From: Corynebacterium renale
Lineage (GTDB): Bacteria; Actinomycetota; Actinomycetes; Mycobacteriales; Mycobacteriaceae
Assembly (NCBI RefSeq): GCF_002563965.1
Contig: NZ_PDJF01000001.1
Coordinates: 2,232,001 to 2,296,000 of the forward strand
Reading direction: 5' to 3'
Length of the DNA: 64,000 nucleotides
The notes under the pieces were generated by a model. The model was not told the origin of the DNA, ran no database searches, and saw nothing but the letters and a program-made list of their open reading frames with translations. A program made the position numbers and the translations under genes. Shown here in pieces: positions 27,423 to 36,752 of this stretch. Numbering within the stretch: position 1 is the stretch's first letter; each line of letters opens with the position of its first letter.

Positions 27423-27806
27423 ATGAGCGAAGCACATGAACACCGCGAACCCTCCGGGACCGCCATGAAGCCGCAGACAGCGGCGAAGAAATTAGGCATT
27501 TTCCTGCCGGCTACCCCACAGGAATTTCAGGACAACGCAATCACGCATGCACAGCTGCGCGAACTGCACAATAATCCGCCCGAGTGGCTGCAGCAGCTGC
27601 GACTGAATGGCCCGCACCCGCGCCCGGTCGTGGCTCAGAAACTGGGCATTACGATCGCTGCCCTCAAGCGCAACGGCATGGATAAGGCTCTGACCACTGC
27701 GGAGATTAAGGAACTGCTGGAAGATCAGCCCGAGTGGCTGCGCAAGGCCCGCACCGCGATGGCAGAAGGCCGCGCGGAGCACACCTCTGAAGAGAGCGAC
27801 GCCTAA
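27423..27806 (+). CDS. DUF5997 family protein
   Basis: Small cytosolic protein of 127 aa (ATG 27423). Conserved parts are TAAKKLGIFLPATPQEFQDNAITHAQLRELHNNPPEWLQQLRLNGPHPRPVVAQKLGITIAALKRNG and TTAEIKELLEDQPEWLRKAR. The PEWL segment occurs twice, which suggests an internal helical duplication. The QKLGITIAALKRNGM stretch looks like a short helix-turn-helix, so DNA binding is possible but not shown. It is divergent from the LysR-like gene; the two starts are 25 bases apart. Confidence 0.78.
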   Translation: MSEAHEHREPSGTAMKPQTAAKKLGIFLPATPQEFQDNAITHAQLRELHNNPPEWLQQLRLNGPHPRPVVAQKLGITIAALKRNGMDKALTTAEIKELLEDQPEWLRKARTAMAEGRAEHTSEESDA

Positions 27807-27832
27807 CCCGCCGCAGCACAAACCGGCAGAGA

Positions 27833-27867
27833 AAAGAGCCGCACTCCATTTGTGGGAGTGCGGCTCT
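27833..27867. terminator. Terminator between convergent DUF5997 gene and glyA
   Basis: AAGAGCCGCACTCC pairs with GGAGTGCGGCTCTT around a seven-base loop; AAAAG and CTTC flank it. It can serve both genes. Confidence 0.88.
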
Positions 27868-27881
27868 TCGCCTCGGGCGGA

Positions 27882-29174
27882 TTAGCCCATGAGCTTCATG
27901 TCTTCGAGGCCATCGTAGAGCGGGTACTGCTCAGCGATAGCGTCGACGCGCTTACGCAGCGCTGCGACATCAGCGTTCTTACCTGCTGCGAGGGCGGTAC
28001 CGATGATGTCGGCAACTTCCTCGAAAGCCTTCGCGTCCAGGCCGCGGGTAGCCAATGCTGGCGTACCGATGCGCAGGCCGGAGGACACGGCTGGCGGACG
28101 TGGGTCGAACGGCACGGAGTTGCGGTTGACGGTAATGCCAACCTCGTGGAGGAGGTCTTCTGCCTGCTGGCCGTCCATCTCCGAGTTGCGCAGGTCTGCG
28201 AGAACCAGGTGGACGTCAGTGCCGCCGGTGAGAACGTCAACGCCGGCTGCGCGGCAATCTGCGGCCGTCAGACGCTCTGCGACGATGCGCGCGCCTTCGA
28301 GGGTGCGCTCCTGGCGATGCTTGAACTCTTCAGTAGCTGCAAGCTTGAGGGCCACAGCCTTCGCAGCGACCACGTGCATGAGCGGGCCACCCTGCTGGCC
28401 AGGGAATACAGCAGAGTTAATCTTCTTTGCCCATTCCTGACGAGCCAGAATCATGCCCGAGCGTGGACCGCCAAGGGTCTTGTGGATGGTGGTGGACACG
28501 ATATCTGCATAATCGACCGGGTTCGGGTGCAGGCCCGCTGCAACCAGACCGGCAAAGTGTGCCATGTCGGTCCATAGGACGGCCCCGACCTCGTCGGCAA
28601 TGTCGCGGAAAGCCTGGAAATCCAGGGTGCGTGGGTATGCCGACCAACCCGCGATAATAACCTTCGGACGTTCCTTGAGCGCCAGCTCACGGACCTTATC
28701 CATATCAATGCGCATGGTCTCTGGGTCAACTTCGTAAGCAACGACCTCGTACAGGCGGCCCGAGAAGTTGATCTTCATGCCGTGAGTGAGGTGCCCACCG
28801 TGAGCCAGGGACAGGCCCATGATCTTGTCGCCAGCAGTAGCTGCAGCGTGCAGAACGGCAGCGTTTGCCTGCGCACCGGAGTGTGGCTGGACGTTAGCGA
28901 ACTCAGCGCCGAAGAGCTCCTTGGCGCGGTCACGTGCCAGATCTTCGACGATGTCTGCGTATTCGCAACCACCGTAGTAGCGGCGGCCTGGGTAACCTTC
29001 CGCGTACTTATTGGTAAAAACGGACCCCTGCGCCTGCAATACGGCGCGGGGGACAAAGTTTTCGGAGGCAATCATTTCCAGCGTGGTGCGCTGACGTGCA
29101 AGTTCATTTTTAATCGCATCAGCTACGACAGGGTCGAGCTGCGAAAGCTCTTGGAACCTCAGGTCTTCACTCAT
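27882..29174 (-). CDS. glyA: Serine hydroxymethyltransferase
   Basis: PLP enzyme (430 aa) that interconverts serine and glycine and loads tetrahydrofolate with a one-carbon unit. Motifs seen are [38 protein letters not shown] at the N-terminus, the substrate/PLP region [14 protein letters not shown], and the PLP lysine in [24 protein letters not shown] lies upstream of the ATG at 29174. It supplies one-carbon units also used by PurU elsewhere in the window. Divergent from coaA. Confidence 0.97.
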   Translation of the reverse strand: MSEDLRFQELSQLDPVVADAIKNELARQRTTLEMIASENFVPRAVLQAQGSVFTNKYAEGYPGRRYYGGCEYADIVEDLARDRAKELFGAEFANVQPHSGAQANAAVLHAAATAGDKIMGLSLAHGGHLTHGMKINFSGRLYEVVAYEVDPETMRIDMDKVRELALKERPKVIIAGWSAYPRTLDFQAFRDIADEVGAVLWTDMAHFAGLVAAGLHPNPVDYADIVSTTIHKTLGGPRSGMILARQEWAKKINSAVFPGQQGGPLMHVVAAKAVALKLAATEEFKHRQERTLEGARIVAERLTAADCRAAGVDVLTGGTDVHLVLADLRNSEMDGQQAEDLLHEVGITVNRNSVPFDPRPPAVSSGLRIGTPALATRGLDAKAFEEVADIIGTALAAGKNADVAALRKRVDAIAEQYPLYDGLEDMKLMG

Positions 29175-29288
29175 GTACAGGGTCTACCTTCCAGAGGGGC
29201 GGGTCAATTTACCTCCCATGAGCATAGTCCTTAAGCCCGCTTCTACCCCCATTTACAGAAATTTTTATGCGCCCGTAATAATGGACCC

Positions 29289-30206
29289 ATGGCAAAAATC
29301 AGCCCGTACGTAGAATTTGGGCGCGAGCAATGGCGCCACCTGCGTGACGGCATGCCCCAGGTTCTCACCGCTGACGAGGTAGATTCACTGCGCGGCCTCG
29401 GCGAAATGATCGACCTCACCGAGGTGGAGGAAGTGTATCTGCCGCTGTCGCGTCTGATTCACTTGCAGGTGGAGGCGCAGCAAAAGCTTTACGACGCCAC
29501 CGATACCTTCCTCGGCGGGGCCAGCGACACTGTGCCATTTGTTATCGGCATCGCCGGTTCCGTGGCCGTGGGAAAATCCACCACCGCCCGCCTCCTGCAA
29601 GTGCTTCTGCAACGGTGGGATAGTCACCCGCGCGTGGACCTTGTGACCACCGATGGGTTCCTCTACCCCGCCGCCGAGCTAGAAGCCCGCCAGCTCATGC
29701 ACCGTAAAGGCTTCCCGGAGTCGTACGATCGCCGAGCGCTGCTGCGCTTTGTCACCGACGTGAAAGCCGGTAAGCCAGAAGTTGAAGCGCCCGTATATTC
29801 GCACCGTCTCTACGACCGCGTTCCCGGCGCAGTTCAGGTGGTGCGCCGGCCGGATATCCTCATCGTCGAGGGCCTGAACGTATTACAAACCGGCCCGACA
29901 CTTATGATTTCGGATCTTTTCGATTTCTCAATCTACGTCGACGCACCCGCTGACACCATCGAAGAGTGGTACATCAAACGCTTCCTGTTAATGCGTTCCA
30001 CGGAATTCCGCCGGCCAGAGGCCCACTTCGGGCACTTCGCGGAGTTCGACGATGCTTCGGCAACCGCCGCAGCCCGCGAAATTTGGCAGTCCATCAACCT
30101 ACCCAACTTGGTTGAAAACATTTTGCCCACGCGCATTCGTGCGAACCTGGTGCTCACGAAGGGAAACAACCACCAGGTGCAGCGCGTACGTATGCGTAAA
30201 ATCTAG
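29289..30206 (+). CDS. coaA: Type I pantothenate kinase
   Basis: First enzyme of CoA synthesis, phosphorylating pantothenate; 305 aa. P-loop [17 protein letters not shown] is at residues 87-103, followed by [12 protein letters not shown] and the pantothenate-binding region [34 protein letters not shown]-terminal [33 protein letters not shown] is typical. The stop abuts that of the convergent uppS, with no spacer. The short intergenic region before it is shared with the divergent glyA. Confidence 0.96.
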   Translation: MAKISPYVEFGREQWRHLRDGMPQVLTADEVDSLRGLGEMIDLTEVEEVYLPLSRLIHLQVEAQQKLYDATDTFLGGASDTVPFVIGIAGSVAVGKSTTARLLQVLLQRWDSHPRVDLVTTDGFLYPAAELEARQLMHRKGFPESYDRRALLRFVTDVKAGKPEVEAPVYSHRLYDRVPGAVQVVRRPDILIVEGLNVLQTGPTLMISDLFDFSIYVDAPADTIEEWYIKRFLLMRSTEFRRPEAHFGHFAEFDDASATAAAREIWQSINLPNLVENILPTRIRANLVLTKGNNHQVQRVRMRKI

Positions 30207-30980
30207 CTACTTGCCAAAACGGCGGGAACGTTGCGAATAATCGCGCAGCGCACGCAGGAAGTCAATCTTGCGGAATGCTGGCCAGTACGTATCCGTAAAC
30301 CAAATCTCCGAATAGGCGGACTGCCACAGCAAGAAACCGGACAAACGCTGCTCCCCTGACGTGCGAATCACCAAGTCAGGATCCGGTTGGCCGGAAGTGT
30401 ACAGGTGCTCAGAAATAGATTCCACGCACACCTTGCCGGATAGTTCTTCTGGGGATACGCCGGCAGCCAGGGAGTCGTCGATAAGCCCCCGAACAGCATC
30501 CACGATTTCTTGGCGCCCACCGTAGCCAATTGCCACGTTCACAACAACACCCGAGCAATCTTGCGTGCGCGCAGCTGCGTCGTGGAGACGCTGCGCAAAC
30601 TCGGGCGGGAACACGTCCGTGTGCCCGACTAAGCGGACCTTGCACTGGTTTCCCGGTTCCGCGAGCTCTTCTACGACATCCGAGATAATTCCGAACAGCA
30701 ACTTCAGTTCTTCATCCGAGCGCTTCAGGTTCTCCGTGGACAGTAAGTACACCGTCACAATCTCCACGTCGGTGTCAGCGCACCACCGCACCAGCTCGCC
30801 AACCTTCTTCGCACCAATCCGGTGGCCGTGAGAAACGTCCGCAAAGCCTGCTTCCCGAGCCCACCGACGGTTACCGTCCGCCATAACCGCCACGTGCCTA
30901 GGCTGCGCACGACCTTTAAGTTCTTTACGCAGCCGGCGCTCATACAGCGGGTACAAGATGCGCTCGGAGAGGATATTCAC
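30207..30980 (-). CDS. uppS: Short-chain (Z)-polyprenyl diphosphate synthase, UppS family
   Basis: cis-Prenyltransferase of 257 aa from GTG 30980 (VNILSERILYPLYERRLRKEL). Catalytic and binding motifs are HVAVMADGNRRWAREAGF, STENLKRSDEEL and DLVIRTSGEQRLSGFLLWQSAYSEIWFTDTYWPAFRKIDFLRALRDYSQR. The sequence is closest, from memory, to M. tuberculosis Rv1086, which makes (E,Z)-farnesyl diphosphate for decaprenyl phosphate and thus arabinogalactan synthesis. A second, long-chain synthase would be expected elsewhere in the genome. Convergent with coaA. Confidence 0.92.
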   Translation of the reverse strand: MNILSERILYPLYERRLRKELKGRAQPRHVAVMADGNRRWAREAGFADVSHGHRIGAKKVGELVRWCADTDVEIVTVYLLSTENLKRSDEELKLLFGIISDVVEELAEPGNQCKVRLVGHTDVFPPEFAQRLHDAAARTQDCSGVVVNVAIGYGGRQEIVDAVRGLIDDSLAAGVSPEELSGKVCVESISEHLYTSGQPDPDLVIRTSGEQRLSGFLLWQSAYSEIWFTDTYWPAFRKIDFLRALRDYSQRSRRFGK

Positions 30981-31061
30981 ACCTGCAATCCTACAGCCTG
31001 CCGTCACGGCCGCGACACGCGGGCACACCAATTCACAGGCACCCGGGAGACTGGCCGGATC

Positions 31062-31403
31062 TTAGAAAAATTTGCGCTTGTTTCGGTCCAGAATGCCGAC
31101 CTCAGCCATCGCTGCGTCAATCGCCTCTTGGTCGAACGGATCAATGCCATTAGCCTCTGCGAAGACACGACGCCGGTTCATGCGTGTGAAGCGTCGGTAG
31201 AAAGCCCAACCGATGTAGAGCACAGCAGCAAGCAAGCACACGATCACGAACAAGCCAATCGGCGACGCCTTGCCAAACTCGGGTCCGAGAGGGCCGCCCT
31301 TTTGCTGCTGGGCAAACAGTTCAACATTCATTGCTGCAGCGTGCACCGCGTTAAATGCGGCAGCGCTCAGCTGCGTTAATCCAGCCATGGCGGACACTGC
31401 CAT
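31062..31403 (-). CDS. Small membrane protein downstream of mca
   Basis: Protein of 113 aa (ATG 31403 with AAGGAGG upstream). One transmembrane helix is clear at about residues 49-67 (IGLFVIVCLLAAVLYIGWAFY), preceded by an amphipathic N-terminus and followed by a basic stretch RRFTRMNRRR and a cytoplasmic tail ending in NRKRKFF. It keeps its place between mca and uppS as in other Mycobacteriales, as far as I recall. No function is known. Confidence 0.7.
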   Translation of the reverse strand: MAVSAMAGLTQLSAAAFNAVHAAAMNVELFAQQQKGGPLGPEFGKASPIGLFVIVCLLAAVLYIGWAFYRRFTRMNRRRVFAEANGIDPFDQEAIDAAMAEVGILDRNKRKFF

Positions 31404-31540
31404 GTTGGCCTCCTTGGAAAATCTTTGTTCGTATAACCTGCCCGGTCACCTAAGTGGGCCAAGCGGCGCGGTGGCGCAGCGGCTCAACAACACAGCGGCG
31501 CGGCGGGCAAGTTTTTACACTAACGCCTAAGCCTAACCCG

Positions 31541-32437
31541 CTACGTGGTCTCCGACGGAATCCCGGCGAACAAATCTGTCTCCGGGAGGTCTGTGGAAAC
31601 GCGGGTGCGCGCCAGCTCGAATTCTTCTGTAGGCCACAGGCGTGCTTGGTCGGCTGGTGGCGTCGCTAAGAAAGCACCAGCCGGATCAATCTGAGTGGCG
31701 TGCGCGCGCAAAGCCTGATCCCGTTGTTCAAAGTAATCTCCGCACGTCACCTGGGTGGTCACGCGGGCCATAATGTCGCCGTCGAGTTCATCCCAGCGGG
31801 CGATCATCGGGCCGTATGGGCTGTGCTTGCCCTGCTCTTTGAGCAACGTATCAAAAAGGACCATGCGCTGCTTTACAAAACCGTGGCTGTAGTACAGCTT
31901 GAGTGGAGTCCACGCTTCGCCGGTTTCTGGGGCATAGTGCGGGTCGCCGGCCTTTTCCCACGCAATCATGGAAGCGGCGTGTACCTGCAGGTGGTCGGGG
32001 TGCGGGTAGCCGCCGTTTTCGTCGTAAGTAATGATGACATGCGGCTTGAAGTCACGGATGCACTTAACCAAATTGCGGGCTACGTCTTCAGCTGGTTGCA
32101 GGGCAAAACAGTTATCGGGCAGCGGTGGGAGTGGATCGCCTTCTGGAAGGCCCGAGTCCTCGTAGCCCATCCAGATGTGTTCGACGCCGAGCGCGTTGAC
32201 GGCAGCGGCCATTTCTTCCTTACGAACGGCGGTGATGTTTTCTAAGATGCCCGGCTTATCCATCGCTGGGTTCAAGATGGAACCGCGCTCGCCGCCAGTG
32301 CAGGTAACGACGACCACCCGGTTGCCCTCCGCAGCGTACTTAGCCATCGTGGCTGCACCCTTCGAGGATTCATCGTCGGGGTGGGCGTGGATAGCCATCA
32401 AGCGCAATCCAGTAGTTGCCTCTTTATTGTCTGCCAC
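31541..32437 (-). CDS. mca: Mycothiol S-conjugate amidase
   Basis: Zinc amidase that cleaves mycothiol conjugates to release mercapturic acids for export; also marks an actinobacterium. The LmbE-type fold shows AIHAHPDDESSKGAAT (HPDD metal motif) and GGYPHPDHLQVHAAS (HPDH). I chose the GTG at 32437 (298 aa), because AAGGAG is eight bases upstream; the TTG at 32446 would be too close to that site. Residues such as ILNPAMDKPGILENITAVRKEEMAAAVNALGVEHIWMGYEDSG match Mca and not MshB, which lacks this tail. An intergenic region of about 300 bases separates it from the divergent DUF4307 gene and shows no further gene. Confidence 0.93.
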   Translation of the reverse strand: MADNKEATTGLRLMAIHAHPDDESSKGAATMAKYAAEGNRVVVVTCTGGERGSILNPAMDKPGILENITAVRKEEMAAAVNALGVEHIWMGYEDSGLPEGDPLPPLPDNCFALQPAEDVARNLVKCIRDFKPHVIITYDENGGYPHPDHLQVHAASMIAWEKAGDPHYAPETGEAWTPLKLYYSHGFVKQRMVLFDTLLKEQGKHSPYGPMIARWDELDGDIMARVTTQVTCGDYFEQRDQALRAHATQIDPAGAFLATPPADQARLWPTEEFELARTRVSTDLPETDLFAGIPSETT

Positions 32438-32734
32438 CGTCTTCAACTCCTTAAACCTGTCCTGCCGATAGGCGCCATGTATCTATATGTAACGTCTGTA
32501 AATTCTTTGCATCTTCCACGGCCCAGCGGAGACCTCCAGAATGGACCGCGCTTTATGGCCTCCTACCCTACCCATAGATGAGGTTGACGTGTCATAGGCC
32601 CACATTCTGCACGTTCGCGGGAAGTCGGTAGGATACCTAAACAGACGTGGCGAACTGTTTGCCACACTCACCGCGCACACGAGCAGCGTGCTGCCCTCAT
32701 GTGACCGTTTCCGGGTACAAACCAAGGAAGATGT

Positions 32735-33220
32735 ATGCCTCAGCCTCCGACCTACAACAATGGCCCCAGTGACCACACGAACCCGATCGACCGCCAGCGT
32801 CCAGCAGGCCGCTACCAAGCAGCGGGGAAAACTGCGGCTAAGAGCCAACTGAGTTCCAAGTTATTGGCAGTCGGACTAGTAGCGATTGTGGTTTTGGCCG
32901 TTATTTTCGGCGCCCGCTATATGGCTAACCGTTCCGCTGTTCCGGTCAGCGCCCAGATGGGCGAATTTGAAACTATCGACGACAACCACATCGGCATGTA
33001 CGTCGACGTCTTGCGTGACGATGTTTCCCAGCCGTCGTACTGCATCGTGAAAGCCCTGGACTACAACATGGCAGAAGTCGGACGCCGGGAGATCCTGATT
33101 CCGGCCGGCGGCCCTGAAGCGCAGCGGTTGTGGACGGTCATCCCGACCCGTGCTTATCCTGTTTCCGTGGGGGTATACGGATGTGCGACCGATATCCCCC
33201 ACCACATGGACCTGCAATAA
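32735..33220 (+). CDS. DUF4307 membrane-anchored protein
   Basis: Protein of 161 aa with a hydrophilic N-terminus of about 42 residues, one transmembrane helix (LLAVGLVAIVVLAVIFGARYM) and an extracytoplasmic domain of some 95 residues with two cysteines (SYCIVKALDY and GVYGCATDIP) that may form a disulfide. This fits DUF4307, a Mycobacteriales family placed beside mca. The function is unknown. GGAAG precedes the ATG. Confidence 0.78.
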   Translation: MPQPPTYNNGPSDHTNPIDRQRPAGRYQAAGKTAAKSQLSSKLLAVGLVAIVVLAVIFGARYMANRSAVPVSAQMGEFETIDDNHIGMYVDVLRDDVSQPSYCIVKALDYNMAEVGRREILIPAGGPEAQRLWTVIPTRAYPVSVGVYGCATDIPHHMDLQ

Positions 33221-33331
33221 TAGGCACGGGGCTGGCGTGCTAGTATCGCCCCAATCACGTATTTAATACGTCGGCGCACGCGGCCACTACTGGCGGCAGT
33301 CCCAACAAGAAAGGTTTTTTAGGTTTTTTCC

Positions 33332-33853
33332 ATGGCTGAAGACGCAAAACTGCAGTACATCACCCCGGAGACGAAGAAGAAGCTGGAGGAAGAGCTCCAG
33401 GCACTGATCGACCACCGCCCGGTCGTCGCAGCGGAAATTAACGAACGCCGCGAAGAGGGCGACCTCAAGGAAAATGCCGGCTACGACGCCGCCCGCGAAA
33501 TGCAGGACCAGGAAGAGGCCCGCATTAAGCAGATTTCTGAGGTCCTGGCGAACTCCACGACGGAACGCTCCGGCCTGGTCGAGGGCGTTGCTCACGTCGG
33601 CTCTGTGGTCCACGTGTACTACAACGGCGATGTAAACGATAAGGAAACCTTCCTCATCGGTACTCGCGCGGCTGCGTCCGACAACAAGGATCTAGAAACC
33701 TACTCTGAGCAATCCCCACTGGGCGCTGCGATCTTGGGCGCTCAGGAAGGTGAGACCCGTGAGTACACCGCCCCGAACGGCAACACCATCACGGTCACCA
33801 TTGAATCTGCTGCTCCGTACGATTCCGTGAAGGCTGCTACTCCACGCGCATAG
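33332..33853 (+). CDS. greA: Transcription elongation factor GreA
   Basis: Rescues backtracked RNA polymerase by stimulating transcript cleavage; 173 aa. The N-terminal coiled coil (residues 1-80) carries the acidic tip REEGDLKENAGYDAAREMQDQEE, and the C-terminal FKBP-like domain has GSVVHVYYNGDVNDKETFLIG and SPLGAAILGAQEGETREYTAPNG. It is somewhat longer than E. coli GreA because of a small C-terminal extension. GAAAGG precedes the start, and the upstream region contains the palindrome ACGTATT-T-AATACGT at 33257-33271. Confidence 0.96.
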   Translation: MAEDAKLQYITPETKKKLEEELQALIDHRPVVAAEINERREEGDLKENAGYDAAREMQDQEEARIKQISEVLANSTTERSGLVEGVAHVGSVVHVYYNGDVNDKETFLIGTRAAASDNKDLETYSEQSPLGAAILGAQEGETREYTAPNGNTITVTIESAAPYDSVKAATPRA

Positions 33854-33899
33854 GACGCGTGAGCGCTTTCTTACTTCGCATTCTTTTTAAGGACCCGAC

Positions 33900-34388
33900 A
33901 TGACGTTTTCTCGCCCTGTAGCTGCGCTTGCTGTTGCAGCTTCTGCTCTCGCATTGACTGCATGCTCGCCTGCCCTGCAGGTTGATTCCGCAGAGAAGGT
34001 TGATACTGCGACGCACTTCCCAGCTACTCCGCTTCCGGAGTGGGATGCCGCTGCAACCACCACCGCTACCCCGTCTGCTGCCGCTAACGCCGAGTCCGCG
34101 ACTCTGGTAGCTGCACCAGACACCCCTGCGTTCATTGACCAGGTTGGCGTGGTAACCCGCACCCCGGTGACGATCCAGACGTCGTACACCTCTAACGAGG
34201 GCCAGCTCACGGGCATCCAGTGGACGTCGTGGACCAAGACTCGTGCGCTCGGCTCTGGCACGCTTGTCGACGCCTCCGGCAACGAAACCGAAAACGTCCC
34301 AGTGCGCCTCACCGCGCCAATCCCCCACACTTCCGGTGTTGAGGTTTTCTCCGTACTGGAAATCGATGGCGAAGAGGTCGTTCGCTAA
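33900..34388 (+). CDS. Putative lipoprotein, Thr/Ala-rich
   Basis: Exported protein of 162 aa. The signal peptide MTFSRPVAALAVAASALA ends in the lipobox LTAC, then a long Ala/Thr/Ser-rich stretch (about residues 30-75) that probably spans the cell wall. The remainder (VGVVTRTPVTIQTSYTSNEGQLTGIQWTSWTKTRALGSGTLVD) looks like a small beta domain. No family is recognised. AAGGA precedes the ATG. It follows greA by 46 bases and ends at a strong terminator. Confidence 0.72.
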   Translation: MTFSRPVAALAVAASALALTACSPALQVDSAEKVDTATHFPATPLPEWDAAATTTATPSAAANAESATLVAAPDTPAFIDQVGVVTRTPVTIQTSYTSNEGQLTGIQWTSWTKTRALGSGTLVDASGNETENVPVRLTAPIPHTSGVEVFSVLEIDGEEVVR

Positions 34389-34407
34389 GGCTTTGTAGCG
34401 CGTACGA

Positions 34408-34445
34408 AAAAGGGCGGATCCGTATTTTTACGGATCCGCCCTTTT
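34408..34445. terminator. Terminator between the lipoprotein gene and the Bax-inhibitor-like gene
   Basis: AAAAGGGCGGATCCGTA and TACGGATCCGCCCTTTT form a perfect 17-bp stem around TTTT; both strands have a T-run after the stem. Confidence 0.95.
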
Positions 34446-34455
34446 GAGCTTTAGG

Positions 34456-35256
34456 TTAGCGTTGCTGGAAGTAGCTGAGCAGACGCAGGATTTCGGTGTA
34501 CAACCAGACCAGGGTGACGGCCAAGCCGAGGGCTACGCCCCATGCGTTTTCAGCAGGTGCGCCAGCGCGGATCAGTTTGTCTGCGGCGTCGAAGTCCTGC
34601 AGGAAGCTTAGGGCTGCCAGACCGATGCAGACGAGCGAGAATACGATGGCCAGCATTCCGCCGTCGCGAAGAGGGTTGAAGCCGGTGAACAGTGCCAGCA
34701 GCAGGTTGCCCAGGGAGAGTACCGCTACGCCCACGAGTGCGCCGATGAGAATCTTGGTGAACTTGGGGGTGACCTTAATTGCACCAGTCTTGTATACGAA
34801 GAGCATGCCAATAAACACGCCGACGGTGCCCAATACGGCCTGGCCAATCATGAGGCCAGCGTTTTCCTGGCCGATCATCCAGCCGGAGAACAATAGGGTA
34901 AGTCCACCGACGAAGAGGCCTTCGAACGCGGCGTAAATGAGGGTGACCATCGCGGAACCGAACTTGCGCGAGAATGCGCTAATCAGCACGGTAATGAAGC
35001 CACCGATACCGCCAATGCCTGTAAGTATCAGGGCAAGGCCAGGGTTAACCATAGAGATACCGAAGTTGACGATCGCCATGACGATAATGACGGCTAAGGT
35101 AATTCCGGTCTTCGTGACTACATCGTCTACGGTCATTGCCCGCTGCGGCGCCTGCTGGGCAGGCATTCCGTAGGACTGTTGCCCGTAAGGCTGGTAGCCC
35201 TGGTGTTGACGCTGGTCCTTCTCCAGCGTGGTCATCACGGGATTAGTGCTGCGCAT
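34456..35256 (-). CDS. Bax inhibitor-1/YccA family membrane protein
   Basis: Membrane protein of 266 aa with seven hydrophobic helices after a Gln/Tyr/Pro-rich N-terminus of about 40 residues (QRQHQGYQPYGQQSYGMP). The pattern AMTVDDVVTKTGITLAV, then EGLFVGGLTLLF and the last helices with FLQDFDAADKLIRAGAPAENAWGVALGLAVTLVWLYTEILRLLSYF fits the actinobacterial BI-1/YccA group. Bacterial members act as pH-sensitive calcium leak channels in the cases studied; nothing here proves that role. ATG 35256 follows GTTGGAGG. Confidence 0.88.
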   Translation of the reverse strand: MRSTNPVMTTLEKDQRQHQGYQPYGQQSYGMPAQQAPQRAMTVDDVVTKTGITLAVIIVMAIVNFGISMVNPGLALILTGIGGIGGFITVLISAFSRKFGSAMVTLIYAAFEGLFVGGLTLLFSGWMIGQENAGLMIGQAVLGTVGVFIGMLFVYKTGAIKVTPKFTKILIGALVGVAVLSLGNLLLALFTGFNPLRDGGMLAIVFSLVCIGLAALSFLQDFDAADKLIRAGAPAENAWGVALGLAVTLVWLYTEILRLLSYFQQR

Positions 35257-35387
35257 TTCTAGTCCTCCAACTAATTTTTACGTACGCCTCTCAACCTTCT
35301 TAATCTCAGGTCTAGGCGAGTCTACATAAAATACAACGGATGCGCGGCACACAATGTTCCCGCTGGAGGCCAGAAACTAGCTCCGCT

Positions 35388-35591
35388 TTAGCGCTCGAGC
35401 CACTCCGATCGCAGAAAACCATGCCGGCTGCACATGGCCTCCCACCCCATCGGACTAATCTTGACCACCATTCTGCGCCCACACAGCGGACAGATGCGGG
35501 GCGCATCATACGGGCGGTTGGGATCGCGGGGCAATTCGATTTCATGCGAAAGGACCGCCTGGGCAAGCTCTGTGGAATCCGGGATGCGCAC
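35388..35591 (-). CDS. bsaP: Biotin synthase auxiliary protein, BsaP type
   Basis: Protein of 67 aa directly after bioB; its GTG overlaps the bioB TAG by one base (TAGTG), so it is coupled to it. Cysteines occur in CPLCGRRM and in MCSRHG, suggesting a metal or Fe-S site. From memory, such a small protein (BsaP, Rv1590 in mycobacteria) is needed for BioB activity, probably for its auxiliary Fe-S cluster. Size, motif and position all fit. Confidence 0.78.
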   Translation of the reverse strand: MRIPDSTELAQAVLSHEIELPRDPNRPYDAPRICPLCGRRMVVKISPMGWEAMCSRHGFLRSEWLER

Positions 35592-36631
35592 TAGAGGGAC
35601 CTCAAGGTTTCGCGGACGACGTCGCCAGGCACCTCCACCGGCCGCCTTATTGGAATGATGCCCAGATTCATCACGGCATCGACAGCGTCACGATCCGCCT
35701 CAATGGGGCGGCCTAATGTGGTGAGGTAGTTGCCACCGATGATCGCGTTGGCTCCACCGAGCAGGCCTTGCTCCGTGCCGTCGTCGCCAAGCGCGAGCTC
35801 CGTTCCGCCGGCAAAGCGCAGCTGCGCGTACGGCATAGCCAGGCGGAATGCGGCGACAGCGCGGAGCGCTTCACCTTGTGGCACGAGGTCACGGTCCGCG
35901 AACGGGGTGCCAGGGCGTGGGTCGAGGAAGTTCATCGGCACTTCGTGTGGGCTTATCGACGCCAATTGCGCCGCGAACTCAGCGCGCTGTTCGACAGTTT
36001 CGCCGAGCCCAATGATTCCACCGCAGCACACTTCCATGCCGACGGCCCGAACGTTGTCCAAGGTGTGCTTGCGCTCATCCCACGTGTGGGTGGTTACCAC
36101 GTTGGGGAAGAAAGAGCGTGCGGTCTCCAGGTTGTGGTTGTATCGAGTCACACCCATCGCAGCGAGTTGCTCGGCCTGCTCCAGCGTAAGGATACCCAGC
36201 GATGCGGAAATGCTGATGTTCACCTCCGCATTGATAGCGGCGACTGCTTCGCGGACTTGGTCGAGAAGCCCAGGTGTGGGCCCTTTGACGGCAGCGACGA
36301 TGCAAAATTCGCTGGCGCCCATCTTCTCAGTTTGCTTGGCCGCCTCGACGAGTTCTGGAATGTTGAGCGTGACCGCGCGCACCGGCGATTCAAAGAGCCC
36401 GGACTGCGAACAGAAATGGCAATCCTCCGGGCAGCCGCCAGTTTTCAGGGAGATGATGCCTTCCAGGCTTACCTCTACCCCGCAGTGCTTAATGCGGGTT
36501 TCGTGAGCAAGTTCGAGGATTGCGGGAAGTTCGTCATCGCTGACGGTCAGTACCTGCAAGATCTCTTCTTCGGTGAGGCCTTCACCATTGTCGAATGCTT
36601 TCTTGCGTGCGATGTCGTAGATCGATGTCAT
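35591..36631 (-). CDS. bioB: Biotin synthase
   Basis: Radical-SAM enzyme that inserts sulfur into dethiobiotin, 346 aa. The radical-SAM cluster motif is [14 protein letters not shown] (Cx3Cx2C). [42 protein letters not shown] and [43 protein letters not shown] are typical. Upstream are two BioQ-like palindromes that probably repress the operon when biotin is ample. No other bio gene is in the window, so precursors must come from elsewhere in the genome or from outside. Confidence 0.97.
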   Translation of the reverse strand: MTSIYDIARKKAFDNGEGLTEEEILQVLTVSDDELPAILELAHETRIKHCGVEVSLEGIISLKTGGCPEDCHFCSQSGLFESPVRAVTLNIPELVEAAKQTEKMGASEFCIVAAVKGPTPGLLDQVREAVAAINAEVNISISASLGILTLEQAEQLAAMGVTRYNHNLETARSFFPNVVTTHTWDERKHTLDNVRAVGMEVCCGGIIGLGETVEQRAEFAAQLASISPHEVPMNFLDPRPGTPFADRDLVPQGEALRAVAAFRLAMPYAQLRFAGGTELALGDDGTEQGLLGGANAIIGGNYLTTLGRPIEADRDAVDAVMNLGIIPIRRPVEVPGDVVRETLRSL

Positions 36632-36645
36632 AATTTCTCCCTCAT

Positions 36646-36658
36646 TGAACAGCGTTCA
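36646..36658. promoter_or_regulatory. BioQ-type operator, promoter-proximal to bioB
   Basis: TGAAC-AGC-GTTCA is a perfect 13-bp palindrome 15 bases before the bioB start. The form TGAAC-N3-GTTnA is that known for BioQ in corynebacteria. Confidence 0.8.
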
Positions 36659-36689
36659 GTACTGTGCGCAAAACCTTATCAGTAGGTGC

Positions 36690-36702
36690 TGAACATTGTT
36701 CA
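36690..36702. promoter_or_regulatory. Second BioQ-type operator between bioB and the amidase gene
   Basis: TGAAC-ATT-GTTCA, also perfect, lies 44 bases (centre to centre) from the first site and 51 bases before the divergent amidase start. It may control one or both promoters. Confidence 0.78.
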
Positions 36703-36752
36703 ATTGTGGGTGTCAGGTGGGGCAACCAAAAGTACGCTACTAGAGTCGTGGC

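Noticed and set aside
33257..33271. Palindrome ACGTATT-T-AATACGT before greA as an operator
   Set aside because: A/T-rich palindromes of this kind occur by chance in promoter regions; no regulator or second copy supports it.
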